A stretch of 64,000 bases of DNA from Vibrio cyclitrophicus (lineage in GTDB: Bacteria; Pseudomonadota; Gammaproteobacteria; Enterobacterales; Vibrionaceae). The stretch covers positions 3,038,001-3,102,000 of the forward strand of contig CP065366.1 in the NCBI GenBank assembly GCA_023206055.1, read 5' to 3'. Below the pieces are notes generated by a model. It was not told the origin of the DNA. It was given only the letters and a program-made list of their open reading frames with translations, and searched no databases. Position numbers and translations under genes: made by a program. Shown here piece by piece: positions 7,459 through 17,654 of this stretch; the first letter of the stretch is position 1; each line of letters begins with the position of its first letter.

Positions 7459-9858
7459 TTACCACTGAAAAAGCTTCTTTAGCCACTGTTTTGGTTGACT
7501 TTCACAGCCCTTTTTAATGTTCCCGCCTTCATCCCAAACTGGCAATTTAACGGTACCATCACAGTCAAACTCTAAAGCGCCTTCGGGAGTTCGAGTAAAG
7601 CTGGCGGTCGCAATCCCTGTCGGCCAAGGCAGCAATAACTGTTCTGGTGTTCTTTGCTTCAAGTAATCGGCATAGACACGCAGCGCACCACTAGAACCTG
7701 TCAGTTTAGTCGGTTTATTGTCATCACGCCCGAGCCAAATCGTCGTCACTTCACGACCATCGACACCAACAAACCAACTATCGCGACTGTCGTTACTGGT
7801 GCCCGTTTTACCGGCTAACCCTGCCCATGCAAACTGACCTTGTAGGAAGCGTCCAGTGCCTTCCGACACACCACGTTTCATCGCATAGGTTGTTAGCCAA
7901 GCGGCTTGTTGATCAACACTTTGCGATACGCGAGGGATTGATTGATATAAAACCTCACCATCGTTATCAACCACAGAGCGAAGCGCAGACAACGGGGCAA
8001 TACGCCCAGAGTTGGTGATTGTTTGGTACATCTGTGCAACTTGGAACGGAGTCAGTGAGAATGAACCCAAAAACATCGATGGCACTGGGCGAATCTCATT
8101 TTTATCGACACCCAGTTTTCCAATCGTGTCTGAGACACTATCAATACCTAACTGCATTCCCAATCGAACCGTTGGCACGTTATAAGATTTCGAAAGCGCC
8201 ACATACAAGGGCACATCGCCACGGAACTTACGATCGAAGTTTCTTGGGCTCCATACGCTACCTTTACTGCCTTTCAAGCTCAGTGGAGTGTCCTTCAATG
8301 TTGTCGCCAACGTGTATTTCTGGGGCTGTTCCAATGCGGTTAGGTAGATTGCAGGCTTAACCAAAGAACCAATAGGACGACTCGCGTTCAAGGCACGGTT
8401 AAAGCCATCGTAGCCAGTACGCTTACCACCGACCATCGCTCGGATTTCACCGGTATTTCTATCCACGGCAATAGCCGCAGCTTCCAGTTTGTTACCTGCG
8501 GTTTTCGATAAATCAGGCACCTTGCGAGCAATCGACTTCTCTAACTTATCTTGAGACACCGGATCCAGAGAGGTGAAGACTCGAATCCCTTTTTTCGCCT
8601 CAAATCGGTCGCCGACATACTTCTTAAGCTCAATATTTACTTGTTGGAAGTAAGCTGGCTGACGGCTAGCAATGCGTGGGTTGTCTTGAATATCCAAATC
8701 ACGACTCGCCGCCTCTTCGTATTGTCGCGGAGTTAATATGTCTTGCTGCATCAACAAGCGAAGAACCAGATCTCGTCGAGTCTTAGTACGCTCAGGATAA
8801 CGAACCGGATTGTAATACGATGGCCCTTTCACCATACCAACAAGCAGTGCTAGCTGATCGATGCGGAGCTCTTGAATTGGCTGTCCGAAGTACAAGCGAG
8901 ATGCTAAACCGAAACCATGGATCGCTTGCCCACCATTTTGCCCAAGATAAACCTCGTTTAAATAAGCCTCTAGGATACGGTCTTTGCTGTAACGATGGTC
9001 CAAAATAAGTGCAATGTAAGCTTCACGAACCTTACGCCACAATGTACGTTCACTCGACAGGAACAGGTTTTTTGCCAGCTGTTGTGTCAGCGTACTACCA
9101 CCTTGTACCGTTCGCCCGGCTTTGACGTTAACGACCATTGCACGAGCGATGGCCAGTGGCGACACACCATCGTGTTGATAGAAGTTTCGGTCTTCGGTTG
9201 CTAATAAGGCATCAACCATCACTTCTGGGAATTGATTACGTTTTAAGAACAGGCGCTGCTCATCGTTACTTTTCTCAAGCATGCCAAGCATTTTCGGTTC
9301 AACACGCAGATAACCCATGTCGCCTTTCTTCTCTAGCGACTGAATACGAGTTAACTCATTACCGTTGAAATGCAGCATCACATGACGATCCGCTTCCGGT
9401 CCATCGACAAACTCGAATGGACGACGAATCATTTCAATCTTAGTTGAAGAGGAAGAGTATTCGCCAGGGTGACGAGGAGCATTCACCTTACGATAATTAA
9501 GTACATCGAGCTCATTCTTAACCTGTACCAAACTTACCGGAGTTCCCGGAGACAGGTCTAGCACTCGCGCATAAACGACCGTTGGCAAATCAAACAATTG
9601 ACCTTCAAAACGCTGTTTGACCACAGAATCAAGATAAATGCCGACGAACAACAGCAATGCCGCGAGCGCCAAGCCCGCTTTCCAAGAAATGCCCCATAGG
9701 ATCTTCAACCAACCTCTTTTGCCTGTTTTCTTAGCCTTAGGTTTGGTCTTTTTCGCAGCCGATCTTGGTTTTCTTGGCTTGGCTTTGGTCGCTGGTGACT
9801 TCTTTGCTGGCGCTTTTTTAGGTGGTGCCTTTTTTGGCGTTAACATTTTGGTCATCAT
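7459..9858 (-). CDS. mrcB: Penicillin-binding protein 1B
   Basis: Bifunctional class A PBP that polymerises and cross-links peptidoglycan; inner membrane, facing the periplasm. 799 residues: a Lys/Pro/Ala-rich cytoplasmic tail (1-48), one membrane helix (about 50-76), a UB2H-like region, a glycosyltransferase domain with catalytic Glu222 in ATEDRNFYQHDG and the GGSTLTQQLAKN motif, then a transpeptidase domain with the SLVK box (Ser498, Lys501) and KTGTS. The UB2H region suggests activation by an LpoB-type lipoprotein. The start overlaps the hrpB stop by 4 bp (ATGA), so the two genes are translationally coupled, the same hrpB-mrcB order as in E. coli. The extended, repeat-like basic tail is longer than the E. 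coli one in Lys-Pro content. Confidence 0.95.
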   Translation of the reverse strand: MMTKMLTPKKAPPKKAPAKKSPATKAKPRKPRSAAKKTKPKAKKTGKRGWLKILWGISWKAGLALAALLLFVGIYLDSVVKQRFEGQLFDLPTVVYARVLDLSPGTPVSLVQVKNELDVLNYRKVNAPRHPGEYSSSSTKIEMIRRPFEFVDGPEADRHVMLHFNGNELTRIQSLEKKGDMGYLRVEPKMLGMLEKSNDEQRLFLKRNQFPEVMVDALLATEDRNFYQHDGVSPLAIARAMVVNVKAGRTVQGGSTLTQQLAKNLFLSSERTLWRKVREAYIALILDHRYSKDRILEAYLNEVYLGQNGGQAIHGFGLASRLYFGQPIQELRIDQLALLVGMVKGPSYYNPVRYPERTKTRRDLVLRLLMQQDILTPRQYEEAASRDLDIQDNPRIASRQPAYFQQVNIELKKYVGDRFEAKKGIRVFTSLDPVSQDKLEKSIARKVPDLSKTAGNKLEAAAIAVDRNTGEIRAMVGGKRTGYDGFNRALNASRPIGSLVKPAIYLTALEQPQKYTLATTLKDTPLSLKGSKGSVWSPRNFDRKFRGDVPLYVALSKSYNVPTVRLGMQLGIDSVSDTIGKLGVDKNEIRPVPSMFLGSFSLTPFQVAQMYQTITNSGRIAPLSALRSVVDNDGEVLYQSIPRVSQSVDQQAAWLTTYAMKRGVSEGTGRFLQGQFAWAGLAGKTGTSNDSRDSWFVGVDGREVTTIWLGRDDNKPTKLTGSSGALRVYADYLKQRTPEQLLLPWPTGIATASFTRTPEGALEFDCDGTVKLPVWDEGGNIKKGCESQPKQWLKKLFQW

Positions 9859-12353
9859 CGATTCAACTGTCGTTTGGTTTTAGTGGTTGCTACATGGTTA
9901 GCAGGGTCATCCGGCCAAGAATGTTTTGGGTAACGGCCTTTCATTTCTTTTTGTACTTCTTTGTACGCGCCAGCCCAAAAGCCGGCTAAATCTTGAGTAA
10001 TTTGCAGTGGTCGCTGTGCTGGAGAAAGTAGCTCAAGCACTACTTTTTTACGCCCTTGCGCGATCAATGGCGAGTCTTGTTCTCCAAAGACTTCCTGCAT
10101 TCGCACTGAGATCACTGGTTCAGACTTATATTGATAACGAATAGCCTTCTTACTGCCTGTCGGCATCAGATAGTGCGTTGGCAGCCATTGGTCGATTTCT
10201 TGATTCAAAGGCCAACCAAGATAAGCAGACAATGCCTGTTCAATCGAAACACTAGCCAGCCCTTTTGCCGATTTAATGCCATTCAGATAGGGTGATAGCC
10301 ACTCATCAAGGTGTTCAATTAAACTCGCGTCATCCATCGCTGGCCAATCATGCTCTGGCATCCAAAGTTCTGCACAGCGTACACGCTCAACCAACTGCTT
10401 AGCCGAAAGTGTCCAATGTAAGCGATCCAATCCGCATCGAGCGACATAATTGAGCAGCGCTTGGCTCACCTGATTCGCATCGGGATCGGGTAAAGCTTTG
10501 GTACTGATAATCAACTTACCCAAAGACACTCGCTGCTCGGCAACTAAACGGCCACGTTTCTCATCCCAATCGGCGTAATCGGAACGCACAAACAGTTTTG
10601 GAAATTCAGATTCTAACTGCGAGATATCAACCGCAATGGCTAAGAAAATTTGACTGGCTCGCCCTGTACTGCGCATTAAATCAATCACTACGACATAGTC
10701 ATTGTTCGCCAATGGGTCATCGTCACGAACCTCAGCGCCATGACCATTCGCCAGAAGGAAAGCATTGCTGGTCGCGCTTCTCACTTGTGCAATCCGATCT
10801 GGAAAGGCAAAACAAAGCACTAATGGTAGCAATGATTCGTCGACTTGTGACAAATCTAAGTGATGATTGAGTTTGCTCGCGAGACTTTTCGCTCGCTGCA
10901 TCACCACGCTATTTTTCGAGTGTTTTCTTTGCTTAAGTCGATGCAAAGAGTGCTGAATATCGGTGACGTTGCGTTCAGGCTCTTCAAGCAAAGCTGCGGC
11001 TACAATCGCGACATTCAATAAAGCAGGACTGCTTTGCTGCGCTTTAACCAACATGCTGGCAATACGAGGCTCTAAACCTAAACGTTGGGCCTGTTTTCCT
11101 AATGCCGTAAATTGACCATTATCGTCTAACAATTCAAGAGTCTGTAAGAGTTGCTTGGCTTGTCCAATAGAAGCTTTTGGTGGAACGTCTAACCATTGCA
11201 GATCATCGGCACTCACAGCCCCCCATTGCGTCAATTCAGACACCAACGAAGAGAGATCTGAATGTAGAATTTCAGGCTCAGGTACAGCAGGTTGCTGCAT
11301 TAACTGCGTTTCGCTGTACAAGCGAACACACAGACCTTCTTCAATTCGACCTGCACGGCCTGCACGCTGCTCAGCGGAAGACTGCGAGATTTTCACTTGC
11401 TCAAGCTTAGTAATGCCGGTTTTAAGATCGAATTTCGCCACACGTTCGAGCCCGGAATCGACCACTAATCGAATACCTTCAATCGTCAAAGAAGTCTCAG
11501 CAATATTGGTCGCTAACACCACCTTTCGACGCCCTTTCTCTGATGGCGCGATTGCTTTCTGCTGTTGAGAAAAGCTGAGTTGGCCATACAAAGGACACAC
11601 ATCGATATCGCTAGCGAGTTGTTCCAGTTGAGATTCGACTTGCTTAATCGCAGAAACGCCCGGTAAGAAGGCTAAAAGTGAGCCTGACTCTTTCTCCATC
11701 AGAGAGCGAATCACGTTGGCCATTTTAGGAGCTAGATATTCATTGGCAGTCAAAGGCTGGTAACGGAAATCGACCGGAAAAGTACGACCTTGTGATTCAA
11801 CGTATTTGGCATTCGGTAGCAAAGATTGCAGCGCTTGTTGATCTAAAGTTGCCGACATCACAACCACTTTTAGATCGTCACGCAACGCATCTTGGATCTC
11901 TAAGCTAAAGGCCAATGCGGTATCTGCATGAATACTGCGCTCGTGAAATTCATCAAAGATCACAATATCAACGCCAGTCAATTCAGGGTCGGTTTGGATC
12001 ATTCTGGTCATGATCCCTTCGGTGACGATTTCCAAGCGAGTTGAACTACTGGTTTTAGATTCACCACGAACTCTAAAACCAATGCTCTCTCCCACCTTTT
12101 CTCCCAATTGATTCGCTAAGTAAGTAGCAATATTCCTTGCCGCCAAACGCCTCGGTTCAAGCATGATAATTTTACCTTGAACGGCGTTGGTCTTAACTAA
12201 CTGTAAAGGGAAGAATGTTGACTTACCCGCACCGGGAGCGGCCTTTAGAATAAGTTGAGTGTGTGTTTCTACGCCAGCGAGCAGATCTGGCATCACAGCT
12301 TCTATGGGCAGTTGTGGCAATGGGAGAACCTTGTGGTGTAATGTTGGCAACAT
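9855..12353 (-). CDS. hrpB: ATP-dependent RNA helicase HrpB
   Basis: DEAH-box helicase family protein of 832 residues, the usual HrpB length; its physiological substrate is not well defined. Walker A is GAGKST (41-46), the Walker B/motif II is DEFH (134-137), motif III is SAT, and motif VI is QRAGRAGR. The C-terminal HrpB-specific region (ending PKHSWPDDPANHVATTKTKR) is complete. It is transcribed divergently from sfsA with only 34 bp between start codons and overlaps mrcB by 4 bp at its 3' end. Confidence 0.95.
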   Translation of the reverse strand: MLPTLHHKVLPLPQLPIEAVMPDLLAGVETHTQLILKAAPGAGKSTFFPLQLVKTNAVQGKIIMLEPRRLAARNIATYLANQLGEKVGESIGFRVRGESKTSSSTRLEIVTEGIMTRMIQTDPELTGVDIVIFDEFHERSIHADTALAFSLEIQDALRDDLKVVVMSATLDQQALQSLLPNAKYVESQGRTFPVDFRYQPLTANEYLAPKMANVIRSLMEKESGSLLAFLPGVSAIKQVESQLEQLASDIDVCPLYGQLSFSQQQKAIAPSEKGRRKVVLATNIAETSLTIEGIRLVVDSGLERVAKFDLKTGITKLEQVKISQSSAEQRAGRAGRIEEGLCVRLYSETQLMQQPAVPEPEILHSDLSSLVSELTQWGAVSADDLQWLDVPPKASIGQAKQLLQTLELLDDNGQFTALGKQAQRLGLEPRIASMLVKAQQSSPALLNVAIVAAALLEEPERNVTDIQHSLHRLKQRKHSKNSVVMQRAKSLASKLNHHLDLSQVDESLLPLVLCFAFPDRIAQVRSATSNAFLLANGHGAEVRDDDPLANNDYVVVIDLMRSTGRASQIFLAIAVDISQLESEFPKLFVRSDYADWDEKRGRLVAEQRVSLGKLIISTKALPDPDANQVSQALLNYVARCGLDRLHWTLSAKQLVERVRCAELWMPEHDWPAMDDASLIEHLDEWLSPYLNGIKSAKGLASVSIEQALSAYLGWPLNQEIDQWLPTHYLMPTGSKKAIRYQYKSEPVISVRMQEVFGEQDSPLIAQGRKKVVLELLSPAQRPLQITQDLAGFWAGAYKEVQKEMKGRYPKHSWPDDPANHVATTKTKRQLNR

Positions 12354-12387
12354 TGTACATAAAAACCTACCTGTCTAAATAAGTAAT

Positions 12388-13131
12388 ATGCACTTCAATC
12401 CTCCATTAGAGTCAGCGACTCTTATTAAACGCTATAAACGCTTTCTCACTGACATCCAACTTCCTGACGGCAGCGAGCGTACTATTCACTGCGCTAACAC
12501 TGGAGCGATGACAGGATGTGCGACTCCTGGCAATACGGTGTGGTACTCAACATCCGATAATGCAAAAAGAAAATACCCAAACAGCTGGGAGATCTCAGAA
12601 ACAGAGAAAGGTCATCGTATTTGCGTAAATACTGCGCGGGCAAACCAGCTAGCAGTGGAAGCAATTGAAAATGGGACTATAGTTGAACTCTTAGGTTATA
12701 ACGCGTTACGAACCGAAGTGAAATATGGCAGTGAGAATAGTCGCATTGATATTCTGCTTGAAGATAACGAAAAGCCACCTTGCTATATCGAAGTAAAAAG
12801 CGTCACCTTGCTCGACGAGCAGCAAATATCAACTAAACAACAAGCGTCAACCGAAGGGCAAGGTTTTTTCCCTGATGCGGTTACAACCAGAGGTCAAAAA
12901 CATCTGCGCGAACTCACAAAAATGGTCGAATCTGGCAATAGAGCCGTACTTTTATTCACTGTTTTACATTCAGGTATTGAAAAAGTGTCTGCGGCACACC
13001 ATATAGACGCCAAATATTCGTTATTACTAAAACAAGCACAAGACGCTGGAGTTGAAGTGCTTTGCTATAAAGCAGAGCTCAGCAGTACTCAAATACAACT
13101 AAAACAAGCTGTTGAATTTATCAATAGCTAA
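12388..13131 (+). CDS. sfsA: SfsA family protein (sugar fermentation stimulation)
   Basis: DNA-binding/nuclease-like protein of the SfsA family, 247 residues. In E. coli it is linked to maltose gene expression, but the biochemical role is uncertain. The N-terminal OB-fold-like part (FNPPLESATLIKRYKRF) and the C-terminal nuclease-like part (SRIDILLEDNEKPPCYIEVKSVTL, with the D...E-K pattern of PD-(D/E)XK enzymes) are both present. As in enterobacteria it lies directly before dksA. Confidence 0.92.
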   Translation: MHFNPPLESATLIKRYKRFLTDIQLPDGSERTIHCANTGAMTGCATPGNTVWYSTSDNAKRKYPNSWEISETEKGHRICVNTARANQLAVEAIENGTIVELLGYNALRTEVKYGSENSRIDILLEDNEKPPCYIEVKSVTLLDEQQISTKQQASTEGQGFFPDAVTTRGQKHLRELTKMVESGNRAVLLFTVLHSGIEKVSAAHHIDAKYSLLLKQAQDAGVEVLCYKAELSSTQIQLKQAVEFINS

Positions 13132-13266
13132 GCAAAGATGCTGAACTAATCACATTGATTGCAAGTTTTAGTAAGAGTATTTGCCACCATTCGTTCTTTC
13201 TGCTATAGATACCCGCCTTAAAATTAGCTGCTTTGCAGTTGACTAGGTGTAAATAGGAGATGCTGT

Positions 13267-13713
13267 ATGCCAGAATCTAAGAAAAAAGCGCTAGGCATCC
13301 TAGCCATCGCAGGTGTTGAACCGTACCAAGAAAAGCCAGGTGAAGAGTACATGTCACCTGAGCAAACGGAACATTTTACAAAAATTTTAGCAGCTTGGCG
13401 CAACCAGCTCAGGGAAGAAGTTGATCGTACTGTGCACCACATGCAGGACGAAGCAGCGAATTTCCCAGACCCAGTTGACCGTGCTTCTCAAGAAGAAGAA
13501 TTCAGCCTAGAGTTACGTAATCGTGACCGTGAGCGTCGTCTTATCAAAAAAATTGAGAAGACATTAGACAAGATCGAAGAAGACGATTTCGGCTTCTGTG
13601 ATTCTTGCGGTATCGAGATTGGCATTCGTCGCCTTGAAGCTCGTCCAACTGCTGATCTTTGTATTGACTGTAAAACACTTGCAGAGATCAAAGAGAAACA
13701 GATGCAAGGTTAA
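13267..13713 (+). CDS. dksA: RNA polymerase-binding transcription factor DksA
   Basis: Global regulator that binds the RNA polymerase secondary channel and works with ppGpp in the stringent response. 148 residues: an N-terminal helix, a coiled-coil hairpin with the conserved acidic tip DPVDRASQEEE (Asp residues that act in the channel), and a C-terminal four-cysteine zinc finger (CDSCG ... CIDC). AGGAGATGCTG precedes the ATG, a strong SD. An intrinsic terminator follows, yet gluQRS comes next as in E. coli. Confidence 0.97.
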   Translation: MPESKKKALGILAIAGVEPYQEKPGEEYMSPEQTEHFTKILAAWRNQLREEVDRTVHHMQDEAANFPDPVDRASQEEEFSLELRNRDRERRLIKKIEKTLDKIEEDDFGFCDSCGIEIGIRRLEARPTADLCIDCKTLAEIKEKQMQG

Positions 13714-13731
13714 TTCTTGCAGATGTAAAGA

Positions 13732-13756
13732 AAGGGAGCCTTGGCTCCCTTTTTTG
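13732..13756 (+). terminator. dksA terminator
   Basis: Hairpin AAGGGAGCC / GGCTCCCTT followed by TTTTG, 18 bp after the dksA stop. In E. coli and Shigella a terminator between dksA and gluQRS limits gluQRS expression; the same layout occurs here. Confidence 0.9.
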
Positions 13757-13932
13757 TTTGTTATCCAAGCGAAGTATTTCACACGCTTGATAGTAAATAG
13801 CAGCTTTAAGCCTTTGTTCTATACATCAAACCTTGTTTATAGAGATTGAAGCTTAGTTCTACGTATTAAAGCTCTTGTTAAACGTCTTAAGAATCGGCTA
13901 CTGCGGTACCATTTAGATTAGGTTGTTCACTC

Positions 13933-14808
13933 ATGAATTATATCGGGCGCTTTGCACCATCACCGTCAGGTCCTCTTCATTTTGGCTCACTTGTTGCTGC
14001 TCTTGGTAGCTACTTTCAAGCGAAATCTAACCAAGGAAAATGGTTAGTTCGTATGGAAGACCTAGATCCACCAAGAGAAATGGTCGGCGCTGCAGACCTC
14101 ATTCTTAAGACACTTGAGGCTTATCACCTATTTTGGGATAGTGAAGTCGTCTATCAGAGCCAACGTCATGGCTTGTATCAAGCTCAAATCGATCAATGGG
14201 TCGCCGATAAACAAGCCTACTACTGCCAATGCACCCGCAAGCAGATAAAAGCTTTGGGTGGCTTTTACAATGGTCATTGTCGAGATGCAGGCTTAATTGA
14301 TTCAGGTGAACAGGCAGTTCGCTTGTGCATGGACTTTCCAGTAGAGTCGTTTGACGATGTTCGTCACGGTACAATCCAGATACCTAAAGCATTAGCTGAA
14401 GAAGATTTTATTATCAAACGCCGAGATGGATTGTTTGCTTATAACTTGGCGGTTGTCCTTGATGATATCGACCAAGGTGTAACCGAAGTTGTTAGAGGCG
14501 CAGACCTAATCGAACCAACAGGTCGACAAATCAGTTTGTATAAGACACTCAAGAAAAAAACAGTGAGCTACTTGCACTTACCATTGGCAACCGATGGCTT
14601 GGGGAATAAACTGTCAAAACAGAACCATGCCACCGCGATAGATCTCGACAACCCAAAACCAACGTTACTCAACGCTATGCGATTTTTAGGTTTTGATATC
14701 CCAACAGCCCTTTGTGAGGCTTCAATGGATGAGATTTTATTGTGGGGCAGCCTGCAATGGAACGTCAGTCAGTTACCTGATAGTTTACAAAAAGAGCACT
14801 GTAATTAG
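13933..14808 (+). CDS. gluQRS: Glutamyl-Q tRNA(Asp) synthetase
   Basis: Paralogue of the GluRS catalytic domain that attaches glutamate to queuosine in the anticodon of tRNA(Asp). 291 residues, without the anticodon-binding domain of GluRS, as expected. The N-terminus IGRFAPSPSGPLHFGSL holds the HIGH-type motif; zinc ligands lie in YYCQCTRKQIKALGGFYNGHC; the KMSKS-type loop is KLSKQNHA. The dksA-gluQRS order is conserved. The Cys-x-Cys...Tyr...Cys zinc set appears intact. Confidence 0.93.
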   Translation: MNYIGRFAPSPSGPLHFGSLVAALGSYFQAKSNQGKWLVRMEDLDPPREMVGAADLILKTLEAYHLFWDSEVVYQSQRHGLYQAQIDQWVADKQAYYCQCTRKQIKALGGFYNGHCRDAGLIDSGEQAVRLCMDFPVESFDDVRHGTIQIPKALAEEDFIIKRRDGLFAYNLAVVLDDIDQGVTEVVRGADLIEPTGRQISLYKTLKKKTVSYLHLPLATDGLGNKLSKQNHATAIDLDNPKPTLLNAMRFLGFDIPTALCEASMDEILLWGSLQWNVSQLPDSLQKEHCN

Positions 14809-14991
14809 CTCGAAAATCACGGCAAATAGCAAAAACGACACATAAAAATGCCATAACCAACCACAGTGGTTAAGCAGACGATGTTCTCAAATGGCTCGCG
14901 CTAAGCTATTATTAGCCGCAATTAAACTCTGCACTACCACTTTGGACTAAGAGAAAAACAAAGTTGGCGATACCTACTTTGTTCTAAACTA

Positions 14992-16347
14992 ATGAATACA
15001 AACGACAATACCCCAAGCGAACAACGCGGATTCCACGAATTAGCACTGAATATTTATACTCGTCAAGAGCACAATATTTCACGCAAGCAGATCAGTGACA
15101 ACGCACTAAAAGTGTTATATCGCCTGAATGGTGCGGGTTTTGACGCGTTTTTAGTCGGTGGTGGTGTACGCGATATCTTATTAGGCTCTCAGCCAAAAGA
15201 TTTTGATATTGCGACCAACGCAACGCCAGAACAAATCAAACACCTATTTAGAAACTGTCGCCTTATTGGTCGCCGTTTTCGATTAGCACATATCATGTTT
15301 GGCCGAGACATCATTGAAGTAGCGACTTTCCGTGGCCACCATCAGGAACCATCGAAAAACGTTTCTGCCCAATCAGAAGAAGGCATGTTGCTACGCGATA
15401 ACGTATACGGCAATGTTGATGAAGATGCAGAGCGTCGTGACTTCACTATTAATGCGATGTACTACAACATTGCAGACTACAGCATCCACGATTACGCTGG
15501 TGGTGTAGAAGATTTAGAAGATAAACTGATACGCCTGATTGGCGATCCAGAAACGCGTTACCGCGAAGACCCAGTACGTATGCTACGTGCAATGCGCTTC
15601 GCCGCTAAACTGGATTTTGATATCGAAGAAGATACTGCCGACCCTATCGAAGAGTTAGCGCATCTTCTAAAAGATATCCCAGCAGCACGCCTTTACGAAG
15701 AGTCTCTGAAGTTACTGCAATCAGGCCACGGTTTAGAAACCTACCACTTGATGCGCGAGTACAACCTGTTTCAACAGATGTTCCCATCAATCGCTGAGCA
15801 CTTTACAGAGAGTTACGATTCTCACACAGAACAGATGCTTGACTTGGTGCTCGACTCTACCGACCTTCGCATCGAAGATGGCAAACGAGTAAACCCTGCG
15901 TTTATGTTTGCTGCGATCCTTTGGTATCCAATGAACAAGTTGGCAGACAAGCTAGTCGCAGAGCAAGGCATGGCGCACTACGATGCGATCATGGAAGCAA
16001 GCAACATCATCCTTGACCAGCAAGTAAAATCTATTGCCATCCCTCGTCGTCACACAGCAACCATTCGTGAAGTTTGGCTGCTGCAATTACGACTGCCTCG
16101 CCGCAACGGTAAACGCGCCGTTCGCCTAATGGAGCTGAACAAGTTCCGTGCAGGCTACGATTTCCTAGAAATGCGTGGTGAGATTGAAGGTGGCGAAACC
16201 AAAGATCTAGCGAAATGGTGGGAGCGCTACCAAACAGCCGGTCGCAATATGCGCCAAGCTATGGCTAATGACGTAGCAGCACCAGCAAAGTCGGGCAATC
16301 GTCGCCGTAAGACTTACCGAAACAAAAAGAGTAAGCAATCAGAATGA
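14992..16347 (+). CDS. pcnB: Poly(A) polymerase I
   Basis: Adds poly(A) tails to RNA 3' ends and thereby promotes decay, also of plasmid antisense RNAs. 451 residues from the ATG at 14992. The nucleotidyltransferase core shows LVGGGVRDILLG and DFDIATNATPEQ, then RRFRLAHIMFG and RRDFTINAMYYN; the C-terminus is rich in Arg/Lys (NRRRKTYRNKKSK), typical of PcnB rather than CCA-adding enzyme. No clear SD precedes this ATG and the frame stays open upstream to about 14926; E. coli pcnB uses a rare AUU start, so the true start could be upstream. The gene overlaps folK by 4 bp. Confidence 0.93.
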   Translation: MNTNDNTPSEQRGFHELALNIYTRQEHNISRKQISDNALKVLYRLNGAGFDAFLVGGGVRDILLGSQPKDFDIATNATPEQIKHLFRNCRLIGRRFRLAHIMFGRDIIEVATFRGHHQEPSKNVSAQSEEGMLLRDNVYGNVDEDAERRDFTINAMYYNIADYSIHDYAGGVEDLEDKLIRLIGDPETRYREDPVRMLRAMRFAAKLDFDIEEDTADPIEELAHLLKDIPAARLYEESLKLLQSGHGLETYHLMREYNLFQQMFPSIAEHFTESYDSHTEQMLDLVLDSTDLRIEDGKRVNPAFMFAAILWYPMNKLADKLVAEQGMAHYDAIMEASNIILDQQVKSIAIPRRHTATIREVWLLQLRLPRRNGKRAVRLMELNKFRAGYDFLEMRGEIEGGETKDLAKWWERYQTAGRNMRQAMANDVAAPAKSGNRRRKTYRNKKSKQSE

Positions 16348-16829
16348 TCACTGCTTACATTGCGGTCGGCAGCAACCTTGCCGACCCAGTTAGCCAAGCA
16401 AATTTGGCTATCGAAACGCTAAAAAACCTACCGCGATCAACGTTTGTTGCGACCTCACAGCTATATAGTAGCACTCCAATGGGGCCACAAAATCAACCGG
16501 ACTACATCAACGCGGTAGTGGCAATCCAAACCGAATTAACGCCAATTGAACTGCTTGATTGCACTCAAAAAATCGAGCTAGAGCAAGGGCGCGTCCGTAA
16601 AGACGAGCGTTGGGGGCCAAGAACCTTGGATCTCGACATTGTGTTATACGGCAATGAGGTGATCGATTCAGAGCGCTTAATCGTTCCTCATTACGGAATG
16701 AAAGAACGAGAGTTTGTACTCTACCCGCTTGCTGAAATCGCACCAAGTTTACAACTCCCTGATGGGACTGAGCTGACAGAACTACTCAAAATAGTAGATA
16801 AGAACGGGCTCAATGTTTGGCAGCAATAG
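16344..16829 (+). CDS. folK: 2-amino-4-hydroxy-6-hydroxymethyldihydropteridine pyrophosphokinase
   Basis: Folate biosynthesis enzyme that transfers pyrophosphate from ATP to hydroxymethyl-dihydropterin. 161 residues, normal for HPPK. The N-terminus AYIAVGSNLADP and the signature RWGPRTLDLDIVLYG (magnesium-binding aspartates) are present. The ATGA overlap with pcnB points to translational coupling, and the panBC pair follows 22 bp downstream, so pcnB-folK-panB-panC is probably one operon, an order known from E. coli relatives. Confidence 0.96.
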   Translation: MITAYIAVGSNLADPVSQANLAIETLKNLPRSTFVATSQLYSSTPMGPQNQPDYINAVVAIQTELTPIELLDCTQKIELEQGRVRKDERWGPRTLDLDIVLYGNEVIDSERLIVPHYGMKEREFVLYPLAEIAPSLQLPDGTELTELLKIVDKNGLNVWQQ

Positions 16830-16851
16830 CCAAACGCATTAAGGAAAACCA

Positions 16852-17646
16852 ATGAAAAAAGTAACCATTAACGACCTTATCAAATGCAAAACTGAAGGCC
16901 GTAAATTCGCGACTTCGACAGCTTACGATGCGAGCTTTGCTCAATTATTCGAAAGCCAAGAAATGCCAGTGCTGCTTGTCGGTGATTCACTGGGTATGGT
17001 TCTACAAGGCCATAACGACACTCTACCAGTTACCGTTGAAGAGATTGCTTACCATACGCGCTCAGTGCGTGCAGGTAGCCCTAACTGCCTTCTTATGGCT
17101 GACATGCCTTTCATGAGCTATGCAACTCCAGAGCAAGCTTGTGAGAGCGCAGCAACCTTAATGCGTGCTGGCGCGAACATGGTAAAAATCGAAGGCGGAA
17201 GCTGGTTGGTTGATACTGTGAAAATGCTAACAGAGCGTGCTGTACCAGTATGTGCACACTTGGGTTTAACGCCTCAGTCTGTGAACATCTTTGGTGGTTA
17301 CAAGATTCAAGGCCGTGACGACGAGCAAGCCGATAAAATGGTTGCTGATGCTCTAGCATTGCAAAATGCAGGCGCACAAATCGTTCTACTTGAATGTGTA
17401 CCAGCTTCATTGGCAAAACGAATTACAGAAGCTTGTGACGTACCGGTTATCGGTATCGGCGCAGGTAACGTTACCGATGGTCAGATCCTTGTTATGCATG
17501 ACATGTTCGGTATTTCTGCGAATTACATGCCGAAATTCTCTAAGAATTTCCTAGCTGAAACAGGTGATATGCGTAAGGCTGTAGCTCTATACAAAGAAGA
17601 AGTAGAGAGCGCGCGCTTCCCTGATGAAGCTCATACAATCGCTTAG
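16852..17646 (+). CDS. panB: 3-methyl-2-oxobutanoate hydroxymethyltransferase
   Basis: First committed step of pantothenate synthesis: ketoisovalerate plus methylene-THF gives ketopantoate. 264 residues, matching the family. The TIM-barrel motifs include TAYDASFA, LVGDSLGMVLQGH, VKIEGG and the C-terminal IGIGAGNVTDGQILVMHD. AAGGAAAACC is the SD. It lies eight bases before panC, an obvious pair. Confidence 0.97.
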   Translation: MKKVTINDLIKCKTEGRKFATSTAYDASFAQLFESQEMPVLLVGDSLGMVLQGHNDTLPVTVEEIAYHTRSVRAGSPNCLLMADMPFMSYATPEQACESAATLMRAGANMVKIEGGSWLVDTVKMLTERAVPVCAHLGLTPQSVNIFGGYKIQGRDDEQADKMVADALALQNAGAQIVLLECVPASLAKRITEACDVPVIGIGAGNVTDGQILVMHDMFGISANYMPKFSKNFLAETGDMRKAVALYKEEVESARFPDEAHTIA

Positions 17647-17654
17647 GAGTAAGT

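Noticed and set aside
11155..11568. 137-codon open frame opposite hrpB
   Set aside because: Antisense to conserved helicase motifs; no independent evidence.
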